Source: Leminorella richardii
Lineage (GTDB): Bacteria; Pseudomonadota; Gammaproteobacteria; Enterobacterales; Enterobacteriaceae
Direction of reading: 5' to 3'
NCBI RefSeq assembly: GCF_900478135.1
Contig: NZ_LS483470.1
Span: forward strand, 675,501 to 739,500
Length of the DNA: 64,000 bases
The translations under genes and the position numbers were made by a program. Of this stretch, positions 35,551 through 45,137 are shown piece after piece (position 1 is the stretch's first letter; the number at the start of each line of letters is the position of its first letter). The notes under the pieces were generated by a model. That model worked only from the letters and a program-made list of their open reading frames with translations, was not told the origin of the DNA and did no database searches.

Positions 35551-35756
35551 TCCGTAGGAGGCGCATAATACTCTCTGTGACTCAGGTTGCAAGTGTTTTT
35601 TCCCTTCTGCATCAAAAAAGGATGTTTTTTATTTACCGATGATTAACGTTTCATCATTTCTCTCACTGCTCGCGTAAGCACTGATTTTGTCGCGCTGTTC
35701 CTTTATACTGTGCGCCTTATGACAGTTTAAAGCGGCAGATTAAGGTGAACGGTAAA

Positions 35757-36878
35757 ATGATCGGACGATGGGCAAAGTACTTTCTTGGATGCGCAATTGT
35801 TGTGCTGCTGGTGGGCTGTGAGTCGCGCCCAACGGATCGAGGGCAGCAGTATAAAGACGGAAAGTTGACCCACCCCTTCGAACTGGTCAATAACCCTAAC
35901 GCTCAAAACAAACCGGTCAACGGCAAGGACTTTGCTCAACAGGTGTATGAGATCAGTCAGTCATCGCCCTCTCTGTACGCCAAGTATCGAGACACCTATC
36001 AGGCCATTTTTCAGTGGATGGCGGCCGATGCTGAAGGCGGGGAGCTCAAGCAGTTCAGCATTGACACCTATCAGATGGAAGGCGTAGACAACTATGGCAA
36101 CGTGCAGTTTACCGGCTACTACACGCCGGTGATCCACGCGCGGCATACCAAGCAGGGGGAATTTAAGTACCCGCTTTACGCCATGCCGAAAAAGAGCAAG
36201 AAGATGCGCCGCCTGCCTGACCGTGCTGGCATCTACAGTGGTGCGCTAGACGGACTGGGGCTTGAACTGGCCTACAGCAACTCGCTGGTTGATAACTTTA
36301 TGATGGAAGTTCAGGGCAGCGCCTACGTTGACTTTGGTGACGGTACGCCGCTAGTGTTTTTTGCCTACGCCGGTAAAAACGGTCGCGGCTATTACAGTAT
36401 TGGTAAAGTGCTGATCGACAGAAACGAAGTGCCGCGTGAAGAGATGTCAATGCAGGCCATCAAGCGCTGGGCGGAGCAGCACAGCGAAGCAGAGGTTCGA
36501 GAGCTGTTGGAACAAAACCCGTCATTTGTCTTCTTCAAGCCGCGCCATTCCGCACCGGTCAAGGGTGCCAGCGCAGTTCCGCTGATTGCTAAGGCGTCCG
36601 TTGCATCAGATAAAACTCTGGTGCCTGCGGGAAGCACCATTCTGGCGGAAGTGCCTCTGCTGGACAATCAGGGCAAATTTACCGGCAGATATGAAATGCG
36701 CCTGATGGTAGCGCTGGACGTCGGTGGAGCGATCAAAGGCCACCACTTTGATATCTATCAGGGCATTGGCGATGAGGCGGGTCACTGGGCGGGATACTAC
36801 AACCATTACGGGCGAGTTTGGGTACTGAGTACGCCACAAGACGCCAGCGCGCTGACGTCGCCAGCGGCCGCTAAGTAG
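35757..36878 (+). CDS. mltA: Membrane-bound lytic murein transglycosylase A
   Basis: 373 residues (E. coli 365). Outer-membrane lipoprotein that cleaves glycan strands, forming 1,6-anhydromuropeptides. Lipobox LVGC follows a short hydrophobic signal. Conserved blocks are RPTDRGQQYKDGK, NVQFTGYYTPVI, and GGAIKGHHFDIYQGIG containing the catalytic aspartate. ATG 35757 is preferred to GTG 35745 because AAGG lies about 11 bp before it and the resulting N-terminus (MIGRWAKY) aligns with E. coli. Confidence 0.93.
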   Translation: MIGRWAKYFLGCAIVVLLVGCESRPTDRGQQYKDGKLTHPFELVNNPNAQNKPVNGKDFAQQVYEISQSSPSLYAKYRDTYQAIFQWMAADAEGGELKQFSIDTYQMEGVDNYGNVQFTGYYTPVIHARHTKQGEFKYPLYAMPKKSKKMRRLPDRAGIYSGALDGLGLELAYSNSLVDNFMMEVQGSAYVDFGDGTPLVFFAYAGKNGRGYYSIGKVLIDRNEVPREEMSMQAIKRWAEQHSEAEVRELLEQNPSFVFFKPRHSAPVKGASAVPLIAKASVASDKTLVPAGSTILAEVPLLDNQGKFTGRYEMRLMVALDVGGAIKGHHFDIYQGIGDEAGHWAGYYNHYGRVWVLSTPQDASALTSPAAAK

Positions 36879-36912
36879 TTTACTGTTTTTGCTATCGATG
36901 AATGAGGTCGCT

Positions 36913-37728
36913 ATGTCCGCCGCGTATTCTGACGCCTATTTTCAACGGTTCAGCGGTATTGCCCGCCTGTACGGAGAAAGCGCGCTGGCGCTTTTTTCCC
37001 GTTCTCACGTTTGCGTTATCGGCATCGGTGGGGTGGGTTCCTGGGCGGCAGAAGCGCTGGCAAGAAGCGGGATTGGTCAAATCACGCTAATTGATATGGA
37101 CGACGTGTGCGTGACCAACGTTAACCGTCAGATCCACGCGCTGGGTACAACGGTAGGCCAGCCAAAGGGGGAAGTGATGGCCGACAGGATCCGCCAGATC
37201 AACCCCGAATGTAAAGTGACCTATATTGACGATTTTATTACTGTCGATAACGTGGCGGAATACCTTAGCGCAGGGTATGACTACGTGATTGACGCCATTG
37301 ATAGCGTGCGGCCTAAGGCAGCCCTGCTTGCCTACTGTCGTCGTTACAAGATCCCCGTTGTGACAACCGGCGGAGCCGGAGGGCAAATCGATCCGACGCA
37401 GATTCAGGTAGTCGATTTGGCGAAAACTATTCAGGATCCGCTGGCGGCCAAGCTGCGCGAGCGGCTGAAAAGTGATTTTAGCGTCGTGAAGAACGGAAAA
37501 GGCAAACTGGGTATCGACTGCGTATTTTCCACCGAACAGCTGATGTATCCTCAGGCGGACGGCAGCGTGTGCGCCGTAAAGGCTAGTGCAGAAGGCCCGA
37601 AGCGTATGGACTGTGCATCTGGTTTTGGCGCGATAACGATGGTGACGGCGTCGTTTGGCTTTATCGCCGTGTCTCACGCGCTTAAAAAGATGCTGGCGAA
37701 AGCCCAAAGAATGGCTGACGGAAAATAA
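36913..37728 (+). CDS. tcdA: tRNA threonylcarbamoyladenosine dehydratase TcdA (CsdL)
   Basis: 271 residues (E. coli 268). E1-like ATP-dependent enzyme that cyclises t6A to ct6A at position 37 of ANN-decoding tRNAs. Nucleotide-binding motif VIGIGGVGSWAAEALARSG, then DMDDVCVTNVNRQIHAL. ATG 36913 has GAGG at good spacing and gives MSAAYSDAYFQRF, matching E. coli; in-frame upstream starts at 36889 and 36898 are less likely. CsdE and CsdA, which supply it with sulfur, are encoded convergently next door. Confidence 0.93.
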   Translation: MSAAYSDAYFQRFSGIARLYGESALALFSRSHVCVIGIGGVGSWAAEALARSGIGQITLIDMDDVCVTNVNRQIHALGTTVGQPKGEVMADRIRQINPECKVTYIDDFITVDNVAEYLSAGYDYVIDAIDSVRPKAALLAYCRRYKIPVVTTGGAGGQIDPTQIQVVDLAKTIQDPLAAKLRERLKSDFSVVKNGKGKLGIDCVFSTEQLMYPQADGSVCAVKASAEGPKRMDCASGFGAITMVTASFGFIAVSHALKKMLAKAQRMADGK

Positions 37729-37765
37729 AGCCGTTCTCTTTCTCTATCCCAGAATTCCAGATGAC

Positions 37766-38209
37766 TTATTCCAGACTGCTTTGCGCCGCACGTTTAACGG
37801 CACTAACCAGCGAATCTAATCCCTGAGAACGAGACGCGCTGAGCTGGGCATATATTCCCAGTTCGTTAAATAGATCCATCAGATCCATCTCGAGGATCTG
37901 TTTTGGCGTCTTCCCCTCTATTTGCGTCAACAGAACGGCCAGAATGCCTTTAACGATGCGCCCATCACTGTCGCCGTAAAAGTGTATAGTGCCGTCTTCA
38001 TGTCGCTGATGCCCCAGCCAGACTCTGTTTTCACAGCCTTTCAGCTCTAAACGCTGCTGCTTTAGCGCATCGGGCAGCGCTGGCAGCTTTTTCGCCAGGA
38101 GGATCAGCTGGCGGTAGCGCTCTTCCCACGATGAGCAGCTCGCAAACAGAGTGCGTAGCGCCTCTGAGTCAATGTCAGAGCCAAACGGATGTGATGACGG
38201 CATGGTCAC
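37766..38209 (-). CDS. csdE: Cysteine desulfurase sulfur acceptor subunit CsdE
   Basis: 147 residues, the same as E. coli. SufE-like protein that takes persulfide sulfur from CsdA on the cysteine in LKGCENRVWLG. It overlaps csdA by 4 bp (ATGA), so the two are made together, and it supports TcdA-dependent tRNA modification. Confidence 0.94.
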   Translation of the reverse strand: MTMPSSHPFGSDIDSEALRTLFASCSSWEERYRQLILLAKKLPALPDALKQQRLELKGCENRVWLGHQRHEDGTIHFYGDSDGRIVKGILAVLLTQIEGKTPKQILEMDLMDLFNELGIYAQLSASRSQGLDSLVSAVKRAAQSSLE

Positions 38210-39408
38210 TCCAGAATTTCCATCGCATAAATTAATGACTGATAAAGGCGCTCAACGTCTTCCGGGCTGTTGTAAGGGGCAAACGAAGCGCGCACTGTGC
38301 CGCTGACGCCGATAGCGTCCAGCAGGGGCTGGGCACAGTGCTGCCCCGCGCGAACGGCAATGCCCTGTTCTGACAGCAGCGTTGCCAGATCGGCGTGATG
38401 AAAACCGTGAATATTGAACGACAGCAGGCAGCTGTCGGGAACGCTGTAGCTTATAAAGCCGGGTAGGGTTGACAGCTTTTCCCGCGCCAGACGTGAGAGG
38501 CTGCGAGCGTAGCGCTCTGCCGCTTCAGTGTCCTGTTCGGTAAGCCAGGCTAGCGCGGCGCCAGTGCCGATAACGCCGGCAACGTTGGGGGTTCCTGCTT
38601 CAAATCTGCTGGGGGAGTTCAAGGGTGTAAAGTCGCTAAAGTCGGCGTGGCTAAGCATTTTACCGCCGCCCTGCCAGGGCGCCATTTCATCAAGCAAGCT
38701 GGCCTTGCCGTACAGAACGCCGATGCCGGTTGGGCCGTAGAGCTTGTGGGCTGAAAAAGCATAGAAGTCAATGTCAAGGCGCTGAACATTGAGAGGCGAA
38801 TGGATAACGCCCTGTGCGCCGTCAACGACGACAGCCGTGCCGTTGGCGTGGGCTAGCGAAATCGCCAGCTCCAGATTGGGGCATCCCCCTGTCACATTGG
38901 ACATTTGGCTAATCGCCAGAATGCGGGTGCGCTCGTTTAGCCGCTCCGGCAGCGTTGTCAGGTCTGGCTGGTAATGTGCATCGAGAGGAAGCTTCACCAC
39001 TCTTGCACCGGTTTGTGCGGCAACCATTAGCCACGGGATCAGATTGGCGTGATGTTCGGCTTCTGTAACAAGAATTTCGTCTCCCGGCTGTAGGCGAGGG
39101 CGAGCATAGCTTTGAGCGACCAGATTGAACGACTCTGTGGCGCCTTTGGTCCAGATAACGTTTTCATCGTGCGGTGCGTGGATGAGGGCCGCAGCGCGAG
39201 CGCGAGCCACTTCATACAGTTCAGTTGCTCTGCGGGCGGCGGGGTGAGCGCTTCGATGCACTGTAGCCCCGTTATTGCGGTAGTAGTCACACTGCGCGTC
39301 GATGACCGCGTTTGGCTTAAGCGCGGTGGCCGCGCTGTCGAGATAGCAGGCGTTTTCCCTTAGGGCAGGAAACTGCTGGCGAAACGATATGGGGTCAAAT
39401 GGCGTCAT
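38206..39408 (-). CDS. csdA: Cysteine desulfurase CsdA
   Basis: 400 residues (E. coli 401). PLP-dependent class V aminotransferase-fold enzyme converting cysteine to alanine plus a bound persulfide. The PLP lysine lies in FSAHKLYGPTGIG and the active cysteine in RAGQHCAQPLL. ATEAEHHANLIPW-type residues (TEAEHHAN) stack on PLP. First gene of csdA-csdE. Confidence 0.95.
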   Translation of the reverse strand: MTPFDPISFRQQFPALRENACYLDSAATALKPNAVIDAQCDYYRNNGATVHRSAHPAARRATELYEVARARAAALIHAPHDENVIWTKGATESFNLVAQSYARPRLQPGDEILVTEAEHHANLIPWLMVAAQTGARVVKLPLDAHYQPDLTTLPERLNERTRILAISQMSNVTGGCPNLELAISLAHANGTAVVVDGAQGVIHSPLNVQRLDIDFYAFSAHKLYGPTGIGVLYGKASLLDEMAPWQGGGKMLSHADFSDFTPLNSPSRFEAGTPNVAGVIGTGAALAWLTEQDTEAAERYARSLSRLAREKLSTLPGFISYSVPDSCLLSFNIHGFHHADLATLLSEQGIAVRAGQHCAQPLLDAIGVSGTVRASFAPYNSPEDVERLYQSLIYAMEILE

Positions 39409-39611
39409 GAGAATGTTCTACAATGCTTACAGAGCCGAGTTTTAATAAGTGAAAGCGAAGGGATTGTAACCCGTGAAGGCGGCGAGCGCAGCACAGATTG
39501 CTACTTAATTTGTTTGCGATTACGCGTTGTTCAGAAGATAGTTGAGACGATAGAATAAAGATTGCTGTAGATGTTAGGGGCGACGGCCCGTTTAACCAAA
39601 AGGAAGAGTGT

Positions 39612-39836
39612 ATGAAGCGTAAAGTTTTATCCTGTGTGGCGCTGCTGTTAGCGCTGGGCGTCGCCGGCTGTTCCAGCCACTATGAAGTTACGATGCAGGA
39701 CGGTACAAAAGTGATTGCCGTTGGTAAGCCTTCGCTGGACGAAAGCACCGGAATTGTGACCTTTGATACCCGTTTTGACGGAGAAAAGCAGGTTCCCCAG
39801 AGCGAAATCAAAGAGTACGTTAAGCAGCCGTACTGA
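39612..39836 (+). CDS. ygdI: YgdI/YgdR family lipoprotein
   Basis: 74 residues. Signal peptide with lipobox VAGC (cysteine about 20), then the short beta-rich YgdI/YgdR domain SSHYEVTMQDGTKVIAVGKP. Function unknown in the family. It sits between csdA and the gcvB/gcvA pair, where E. coli has ygdI. GGAAGAG lies just before the ATG. The 203-bp gap to csdA holds nothing else recognised. Confidence 0.9.
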   Translation: MKRKVLSCVALLLALGVAGCSSHYEVTMQDGTKVIAVGKPSLDESTGIVTFDTRFDGEKQVPQSEIKEYVKQPY

Positions 39837-39876
39837 TTTTTCTGCGCAAAATGTGGAAATAGCGGTATGAGGACAT

Positions 39877-40078
39877 AAAAAAAAGCACCGCCAGAGCGGT
39901 GCTACATAAAGACTATGATAAATAGGGTAAATGTTCAGAATTAATCGCTAATCCTATGGGGTAGGAAGCTAACGACCGTGCCCAACACCTGTCAGGCAAT
40001 TAGCAAACACAACATCACAACCACAAAGCCAAAATGCGCTTTCGTTCAAAAACACATTTTCGTTCCGGCTCAGGAAGT
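39877..40078 (-). ncRNA. gcvB: GcvB small RNA
   Basis: About 202 nt on the minus strand. The 5' end ACTTCCTGAGCCGGAACGAA, the G/U-rich seed (R1, TTGTGGTTGTGATGTTGTGT at about 40004-40023), the ACATTTACCCTAT segment and the 3' terminator GCACCGC...GCGGTGC plus T8 all match E. coli GcvB. It is divergent from gcvA as in E. coli. GcvB is activated by GcvA when glycine is high and represses dozens of amino-acid transport and synthesis mRNAs through R1. Confidence 0.95.
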
Positions 40079-40218
40079 GCGCTCACTATAGGTATTTGCT
40101 GGCGTATCCACAACGGACAATTTATAATGCATCGCATTAGAAAAACTAATGTATATACTGGCAAATAGGCCTCTTCTCCTCACCGAGCGGTGTAGGGATA
40201 CAAAACGATGCTGATGAT

Positions 40219-41141
40219 ATGAAACGATTACCCCCTCTTAACGCGCTGCGCGTGTTTGACTCAGCGGCAAGAAACCTAGCTTTACTAGGGCTGCAGAGGA
40301 GCTGTTCGTAACGCAGGCTGCCGTTAGCCACCAGATAAAATCGTTGGAAGACTTCCTCGGGCTAAAGCTTTTTCGCCGTCGTAACCGTTCTCTTTTGCTG
40401 ACTGAAGCCGGGCAAAGCTACTATTTAGATATAAAAGAAATTTTTGCGTCGCTGAATGAGGCGACCCGAAAACTACAGGCTCGCAGCGCGAAAGGGGCCC
40501 TCACGGTCAGCTTGCCCACCAGCTTTGCCATTCAGTGGCTGGTACCGCGTCTGAACGGATTTCACAGCCGCTATCCGGGAATCGACGTGCGGGTTCAGGC
40601 GGTGGATCGCGACGAGTGGAAAATGTCTGATGACGTAGACGTGTCTATTTTTTACGGGCGCGGCAACTGGAGCGGCCTGCACGTTGAGCCGCTGTATGCA
40701 GAATACCTTATTCCTGTCTGTGCGCCGTCTCTGATGCTGGGCGAAAACCGGCTGACGTCTCCCGAAATGCTGGGGCATCACACGCTGTTGCACGATGCTT
40801 CACGGCGCGACTGGCAGGCCTATATCCGTCAGCTTGGCATGTCGAACATCAACGTGCAGCAGGGGCCGATTTTCAGCCATACGGCGATGGTCGTACAGGC
40901 TGCGGTACACGGGCAGGGCGTCGCGCTAGTGAATAACATGCTGGCACAGGCGGAGATTGAGTCTGGCCGCTTGGTCTGCCCGTTTAATCAAGTGCTGGCC
41001 AGCAAGAACGCTTTTTATCTGGTGTGCCATGAAAGCCAGGCGGATCTGGGAAAAATAGCCTCTTTTCGCGAGTGGATTCTAGCCGTGGCAAGCGAAGAGC
41101 AGAAAAGCGTGCGTTTAAGCTATGACGAGTCAATTCGCTAA
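40219..41141 (+). pseudogene. gcvA: LysR-type regulator GcvA, frameshifted near its start
   Basis: Activator of the glycine cleavage operon and of gcvB. The start ATG 40219 gives MKRLPPLNALRVFDSAARNL, then the frame breaks: at 40276-40281 the sequence reads CTAGCT where CTAAGCT would continue the helix-turn-helix (SFTRAAEELFVTQAAVSHQ). One missing A explains it. Downstream of that the protein is intact to 41141, with VSHQIKSLEDFLGLKLFRRR and the full effector domain. A start at 40344 would yield a 265-residue product lacking the DNA-binding helices, so it could not replace GcvA. Either an indel error or a recent loss. Confidence 0.88.
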
Positions 41142-41220
41142 ACGTGGGAATGAAGAGGTGATTTATGTCACCGTTTGTCGGTAGAATCTCACGAATTTTT
41201 ATAAACAGGGGACGGGACGC

Positions 41221-41607
41221 ATGAAAGGGCGCTGGATTTTGATTTTTGCCGCCGTCAGCGGTTTTATTTTTGTTTCTTTAGGCGCATTTGGCGCCCACGG
41301 CCTGAGTAAGATCCTTGATGCCAGACAGATGGCGTGGTTGAAAACTGGCCTTGAGTATCAGGCTATTCATACGCTGGCTATTTTAGCCTTAGGCATTGCC
41401 CAAGGGGTTAAAGAGTGCGTCTGGCTTCGCCGCAGCGCGGCAATGATGGCGATCGGTACCGTATTTTTCAGCGGCAGCCTCTATTGGCTGGCGCTGACCT
41501 CAACGAAAATTTGGCCCTACATTACGCCGCTGGGCGGCTTTTTCTTCCTGGCTGGCTGGGCACTGTTGCTCGTAGGAGCCTGCCGCTTTAAGAGGGCGTC
41601 TGCGTGA
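41221..41607 (+). CDS. ygdD: DUF423 family inner-membrane protein YgdD
   Basis: 128 residues, four hydrophobic helices. The DUF423 signature LGAFGAHGLSKILD and YQAIHTLAILALGI is present. Function unknown. Order gcvA-ygdD-rlmM matches E. coli, and it overlaps rlmM by 4 bp (GTGA). Confidence 0.92.
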   Translation: MKGRWILIFAAVSGFIFVSLGAFGAHGLSKILDARQMAWLKTGLEYQAIHTLAILALGIAQGVKECVWLRRSAAMMAIGTVFFSGSLYWLALTSTKIWPYITPLGGFFFLAGWALLLVGACRFKRASA

Positions 41608-42716
41608 ATAAGATTGCTTTGTACTGCCGTCCCGGCTTTGAGAAAGAGTGTGCTGCCGAGATTGCCGATCGCTCTACGCGCTTGGGCATTTACGGATTTC
41701 CGCGAGTTAAGGACGGCTGTGGATACGTTATTTTTGAGTGCTACCAGCACGATGATGCCGAGCGACTGATCCGCGAGCTTCCCTTTACCTCCCTTATTTT
41801 TGCCCGTCAAATGCTGGTGGTTGGCGATCTGCTAAAAGATCTGCCGCCGGAAGATCGGGTGTCGCCTATTGTCGGCATGATTCAGGGCGTTGTCGAAAGA
41901 GCCGGAGAGCTGCGGGTCGAAGTTCCCGATACCAACGAAGGTAAGGAACTGCTCAAGTTTTGCCGTAAGCTCACCGTACCGCTGCGTCAGGCGCTGCGAG
42001 ACGCTGGCGTGATGCTGAACAGGGAGAGCCACCAGCGCCCTGTTGTTCACGTGTTTTTTATCGCCAGCGGCTGCTGTTACGTTGGCTACTCTTACAGTAA
42101 CAACAACTCCCCTTTCTTTATGGGTATTCCTCGGCTGAAGTTTCCCGCAGAGGCTCCCAGCCGCTCGACGCTCAAGCTGGAAGAGGCGTTTCACATCTTT
42201 ATTGCTGCTGACGAGTGGGAAGAGCGACTGGCTAGCGGCATGAGAGCGGTCGATCTCGGGGCTAGCCCGGGTGGATGGACTTACCAGCTGGTTCAGCGCA
42301 GCATGATGATTGAAGCCGTCGATAACGGACCCATGGCGCAAAGCCTGATGGATACCGGGCAGGTGACTCACCGTAAGGAAGACGGTTTCCACTTCCAGCC
42401 GACGCACGTCACTACCAACTACTGGGTGGTGTGCGATATGGTGGAGAAACCCTGGCGCGTTGCAATGCTGATGGCTGACTGGCTGATTAACGGCTGGTGC
42501 CGCGAAGCTATATTCAACCTGAAGCTGCCGATGAAAAAGCGCTATGAAGAAGTCAGCCAGTGCTTGGAAGGAATCGATAAGCGCCTAAAAGAACACGGCA
42601 TTAGCGCTCAGATTCAGGCAAGGCAGCTGTACCACGATCGTGAAGAGGTCACGGTACACGTTCGCCGGATGTGGAGCGCTATTCCCGGTCGCCGGGATGA
42701 GCGTGAGCGCCGCTAA
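41604..42716 (+). CDS. rlmM: 23S rRNA (cytidine-2'-O)-methyltransferase RlmM
   Basis: 370 residues (E. coli 366). Adds a 2'-O-methyl group to C2498 of 23S rRNA using S-adenosylmethionine. N-terminal THUMP-like domain, then a Rossmann domain with VDLGASPGGWTYQL and the RrmJ-type catalytic residues in CDMVEKP and FNLKLPMKKR. Start GTG 41604 overlaps the ygdD stop. The last 38 bp overlap the end of xni on the other strand. Confidence 0.94.
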   Translation: MNKIALYCRPGFEKECAAEIADRSTRLGIYGFPRVKDGCGYVIFECYQHDDAERLIRELPFTSLIFARQMLVVGDLLKDLPPEDRVSPIVGMIQGVVERAGELRVEVPDTNEGKELLKFCRKLTVPLRQALRDAGVMLNRESHQRPVVHVFFIASGCCYVGYSYSNNNSPFFMGIPRLKFPAEAPSRSTLKLEEAFHIFIAADEWEERLASGMRAVDLGASPGGWTYQLVQRSMMIEAVDNGPMAQSLMDTGQVTHRKEDGFHFQPTHVTTNYWVVCDMVEKPWRVAMLMADWLINGWCREAIFNLKLPMKKRYEEVSQCLEGIDKRLKEHGISAQIQARQLYHDREEVTVHVRRMWSAIPGRRDERERR

Positions 42717-43461
42717 AGCGCAGATCCTGAAGGTTACCCCGAAGCGGAACGTCCCGTTTTAGGGTAGCCAGCTCGCGACAGAGAAAAGCCTGCTCTTTTT
42801 GCGCTTCAAGCTTGCCGCGCCACTTCTGCGGCACCTCTTCAATTCTCCGATAGGCTTCTTCCAGAGAACCAAACTGGGCAAGTATTGCAGCGGCGGCTTT
42901 GGGGCCGATCCCCACTACGCCGGGAATTTTACTGCTGCTAATTCCCGTCAGTCCCCAAAAGTCGACCAGCTGTGCAGGAGAGACGCCGAACTCCCGTTCG
43001 ATAAAAGGCACGTCCAGCCAGCGCTTTTGAAAGTAGTCCCGAATGCGCAGCGTGGGTGCTAGCAGCTGACAGTAGCCCTTGTCCGTTGAGACCAGAGTGA
43101 CCTGATGGCCCTGCTTGCTGATGCGATAGGCGAGTGTGGCAGCGACGTCGTCTGCTTCGTCCCCTTCGGAGCGCCAGCAGGTAACGCCAGCCTGAACGAA
43201 GGCCTGTTCGATGCTTCCTAATTCCTCGCTGAGAGATTCCGGCATGGCGACCCTTCCTGACTTGTAGTCGGGGTAGAGGCGATGCCGCCAGCTCTGTTTT
43301 CTTTCCTCATCGTCGAAAACGGCAACTGCGTGCGTAGGGTTTGCATGTTGAACAAGCTGTTCAAGGGCACGAACGCAAGAGTGCCCGCAGGGAGAACCCT
43401 GAACAGCGTGGATCCGCCGTATCAGGTTTAACGCGTCAACAATCAGAAGATGAATGGGCAC
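42679..43461 (-). CDS. xni: Flap endonuclease Xni (ExoIX)
   Basis: 260 residues (E. coli 251). 5'-nuclease related to the polymerase I N-terminal domain; cleaves 5' flaps. LLIVDALNLIRRIHAVQG at the N-terminus, VSTDKGYCQLL, and the helix-hairpin-helix GISSSKIPGVVGIGPKAAA are conserved. The C-terminal extension overlaps the rlmM coding end tail-to-tail. Confidence 0.93.
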   Translation of the reverse strand: MPIHLLIVDALNLIRRIHAVQGSPCGHSCVRALEQLVQHANPTHAVAVFDDEERKQSWRHRLYPDYKSGRVAMPESLSEELGSIEQAFVQAGVTCWRSEGDEADDVAATLAYRISKQGHQVTLVSTDKGYCQLLAPTLRIRDYFQKRWLDVPFIEREFGVSPAQLVDFWGLTGISSSKIPGVVGIGPKAAAAILAQFGSLEEAYRRIEEVPQKWRGKLEAQKEQAFLCRELATLKRDVPLRGNLQDLRFSGAHAHPGDRE

Positions 43462-43515
43462 AGGGGTATCCTCGCAGCCGCTGGCAGCCTAAGCCAGCGG
43501 CAGTTAGCGGTGAAC

Positions 43516-44883
43516 TCAGGCGCAGATCTCATAGCACGGCGTGTAGGCCGTTCCTGGTAGCTTCATGCGGTGCTGTGCGACGAAGCCCTGAAGCAGGGTA
43601 TCCATATGGCGCATCATCTGCGGATCTCCGTGGATCTTATAGCGACCGTACTGCTCAATAGCCTGAATGCCTACATCTTTGACGTTACCCGCAACAATGC
43701 CGGAAAACGCTCGGCGCAGAGCCGCTGCCAGCTGCTCTGGCGGCTGATTAGGATACAGGTTCAGGTTGGCCATATTTTCGTGTGTCGGATCAAACGGGTG
43801 CTGGAGGTCTGGCGCAATTTTAAGCGACCAGTTAAAGCTATAGGCATCACCGTTAGTTTTACGGCACTCTTTCACCGCAGCCATACCGTGCTTCATGATA
43901 CGCGCCACTTCTTCCGGATCGTCAATGACGATGGTGTAGTACTTGCGTGCCTGCTCGCCCAGTGTGTTGAGGATAAAGTTGTCTAACACGTGGAAATAGT
44001 CCGCGCTCTCTTTTGGCCCACTCAGCACCAGAGGGAGCACCTGATCTTTGTTTTCCGGATTCATCAAGATACCGAGTAGGTAGAGCAGCTCTTCCGCTGT
44101 ACCTACGCCGCCGGGGAAAATCACAATACCGTGAGCCAGGCGAACAAAGGATTCCAGACGCTTTTCGATATCTGGCATGATGACCAGTTCGTTCACCAGA
44201 GGGTTAGGCGGCTCAGCGGCAATGATTGACGGCTCTGTCATGCCGATAAAGCGGCTTTCTTTATACCCCTGCTGAGCGTGGCCTACGGCAGCACCCTTCA
44301 TTGGGGCTTCCATGGCGCCGGGCCCGCAGCCGGTGCAGATGTTCATTTTGCGCAGGCCCAGCTGATTGCCTACTTTACGGGCATAAAGATACTCAGTTTC
44401 GTTAATGGAGTGACCGCCCCAGCAGACCACCATATTTGGCTCCTCACCAACGTGCAGAGCGCGGGCGTTGCGCAGAATGGCGAACACCAGGTTGGTCAAG
44501 TGAACGCTGCTGTCGGGGTCCAGACGATGGTGCCTGTAGGCCTGAGTGATCTGGCCGTGGACAAACAGAATGTCGCGCAGAACGGCAAACAGATTGGACT
44601 GAATCGAGTGGATCAGTCGACCGTCTACAAAAGCTTCTTCCGGCGGATTGATTAGCTCAAGCTTAATGCCGCGCTCTCGACGCAGGATATTGATATCAAA
44701 TGATTTGTAGCGCTCCAGCAGCTCTTTGCTGTTGTCGGTCTGGCTGCCGGCGTTCAGCACGGCCAGTGAACAGTTGCGAAACAGATGATACAGATTACTG
44801 CTGGCGGTTTTTTTCAGCGTGTCGACTTCAATTTGCGACAGTAGGTCCATGGAACCTAGTGGGGGGCTAATGTGCGTAATCAA
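43516..44883 (-). CDS. ppnN: Nucleotide 5'-monophosphate nucleosidase PpnN (YgdH)
   Basis: 455 residues (E. coli 454). Cleaves purine and pyrimidine monophosphates to base plus ribose-5-phosphate; (p)ppGpp stimulates it in E. coli. LOG-family motif PGGVGTAEELLYLLG lies in the central domain, with flanking DUF4478 and DUF3412 domains. Upstream, the 254-bp gap to queF carries a degenerate 16-bp tandem repeat. Confidence 0.94.
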   Translation of the reverse strand: MITHISPPLGSMDLLSQIEVDTLKKTASSNLYHLFRNCSLAVLNAGSQTDNSKELLERYKSFDINILRRERGIKLELINPPEEAFVDGRLIHSIQSNLFAVLRDILFVHGQITQAYRHHRLDPDSSVHLTNLVFAILRNARALHVGEEPNMVVCWGGHSINETEYLYARKVGNQLGLRKMNICTGCGPGAMEAPMKGAAVGHAQQGYKESRFIGMTEPSIIAAEPPNPLVNELVIMPDIEKRLESFVRLAHGIVIFPGGVGTAEELLYLLGILMNPENKDQVLPLVLSGPKESADYFHVLDNFILNTLGEQARKYYTIVIDDPEEVARIMKHGMAAVKECRKTNGDAYSFNWSLKIAPDLQHPFDPTHENMANLNLYPNQPPEQLAAALRRAFSGIVAGNVKDVGIQAIEQYGRYKIHGDPQMMRHMDTLLQGFVAQHRMKLPGTAYTPCYEICA

Positions 44884-44910
44884 GCTTATATCCTTAACGT
44901 TTCTAAGATA

Positions 44911-44989
44911 TTACGAATCAGTGTCTTATGAATCATCGGTCTTACGAATCACTGGCCTAATAAACCTATGGCCTTATGAACCAATAAAA
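44911..44989. repeat. Degenerate tandem repeat, about five 16-bp units
   Basis: Units start at 44911, 44926, 44942, 44958 and 44974, for example TTATGAATCATCGGTC and TTACGAATCACTGGCC, with the last two more diverged. It lies just upstream of ppnN (minus strand), in an AT-rich gap. It may be a simple repeat or a set of protein-binding iterons; no known family. Confidence 0.6.
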
Positions 44990-45137
44990 ACCAAATTTAT
45001 AATGAAAATGACAATAATATCGTTTATTGCCTTATTCAAACTACTTTACTGATGTTATGGGCATGACTCACGAGAATCTTGCCCTTTTACTGGTATTTAC
45101 ATAAAGGCTGTGAGATATCGCGAAAAATGCTCGTTCA

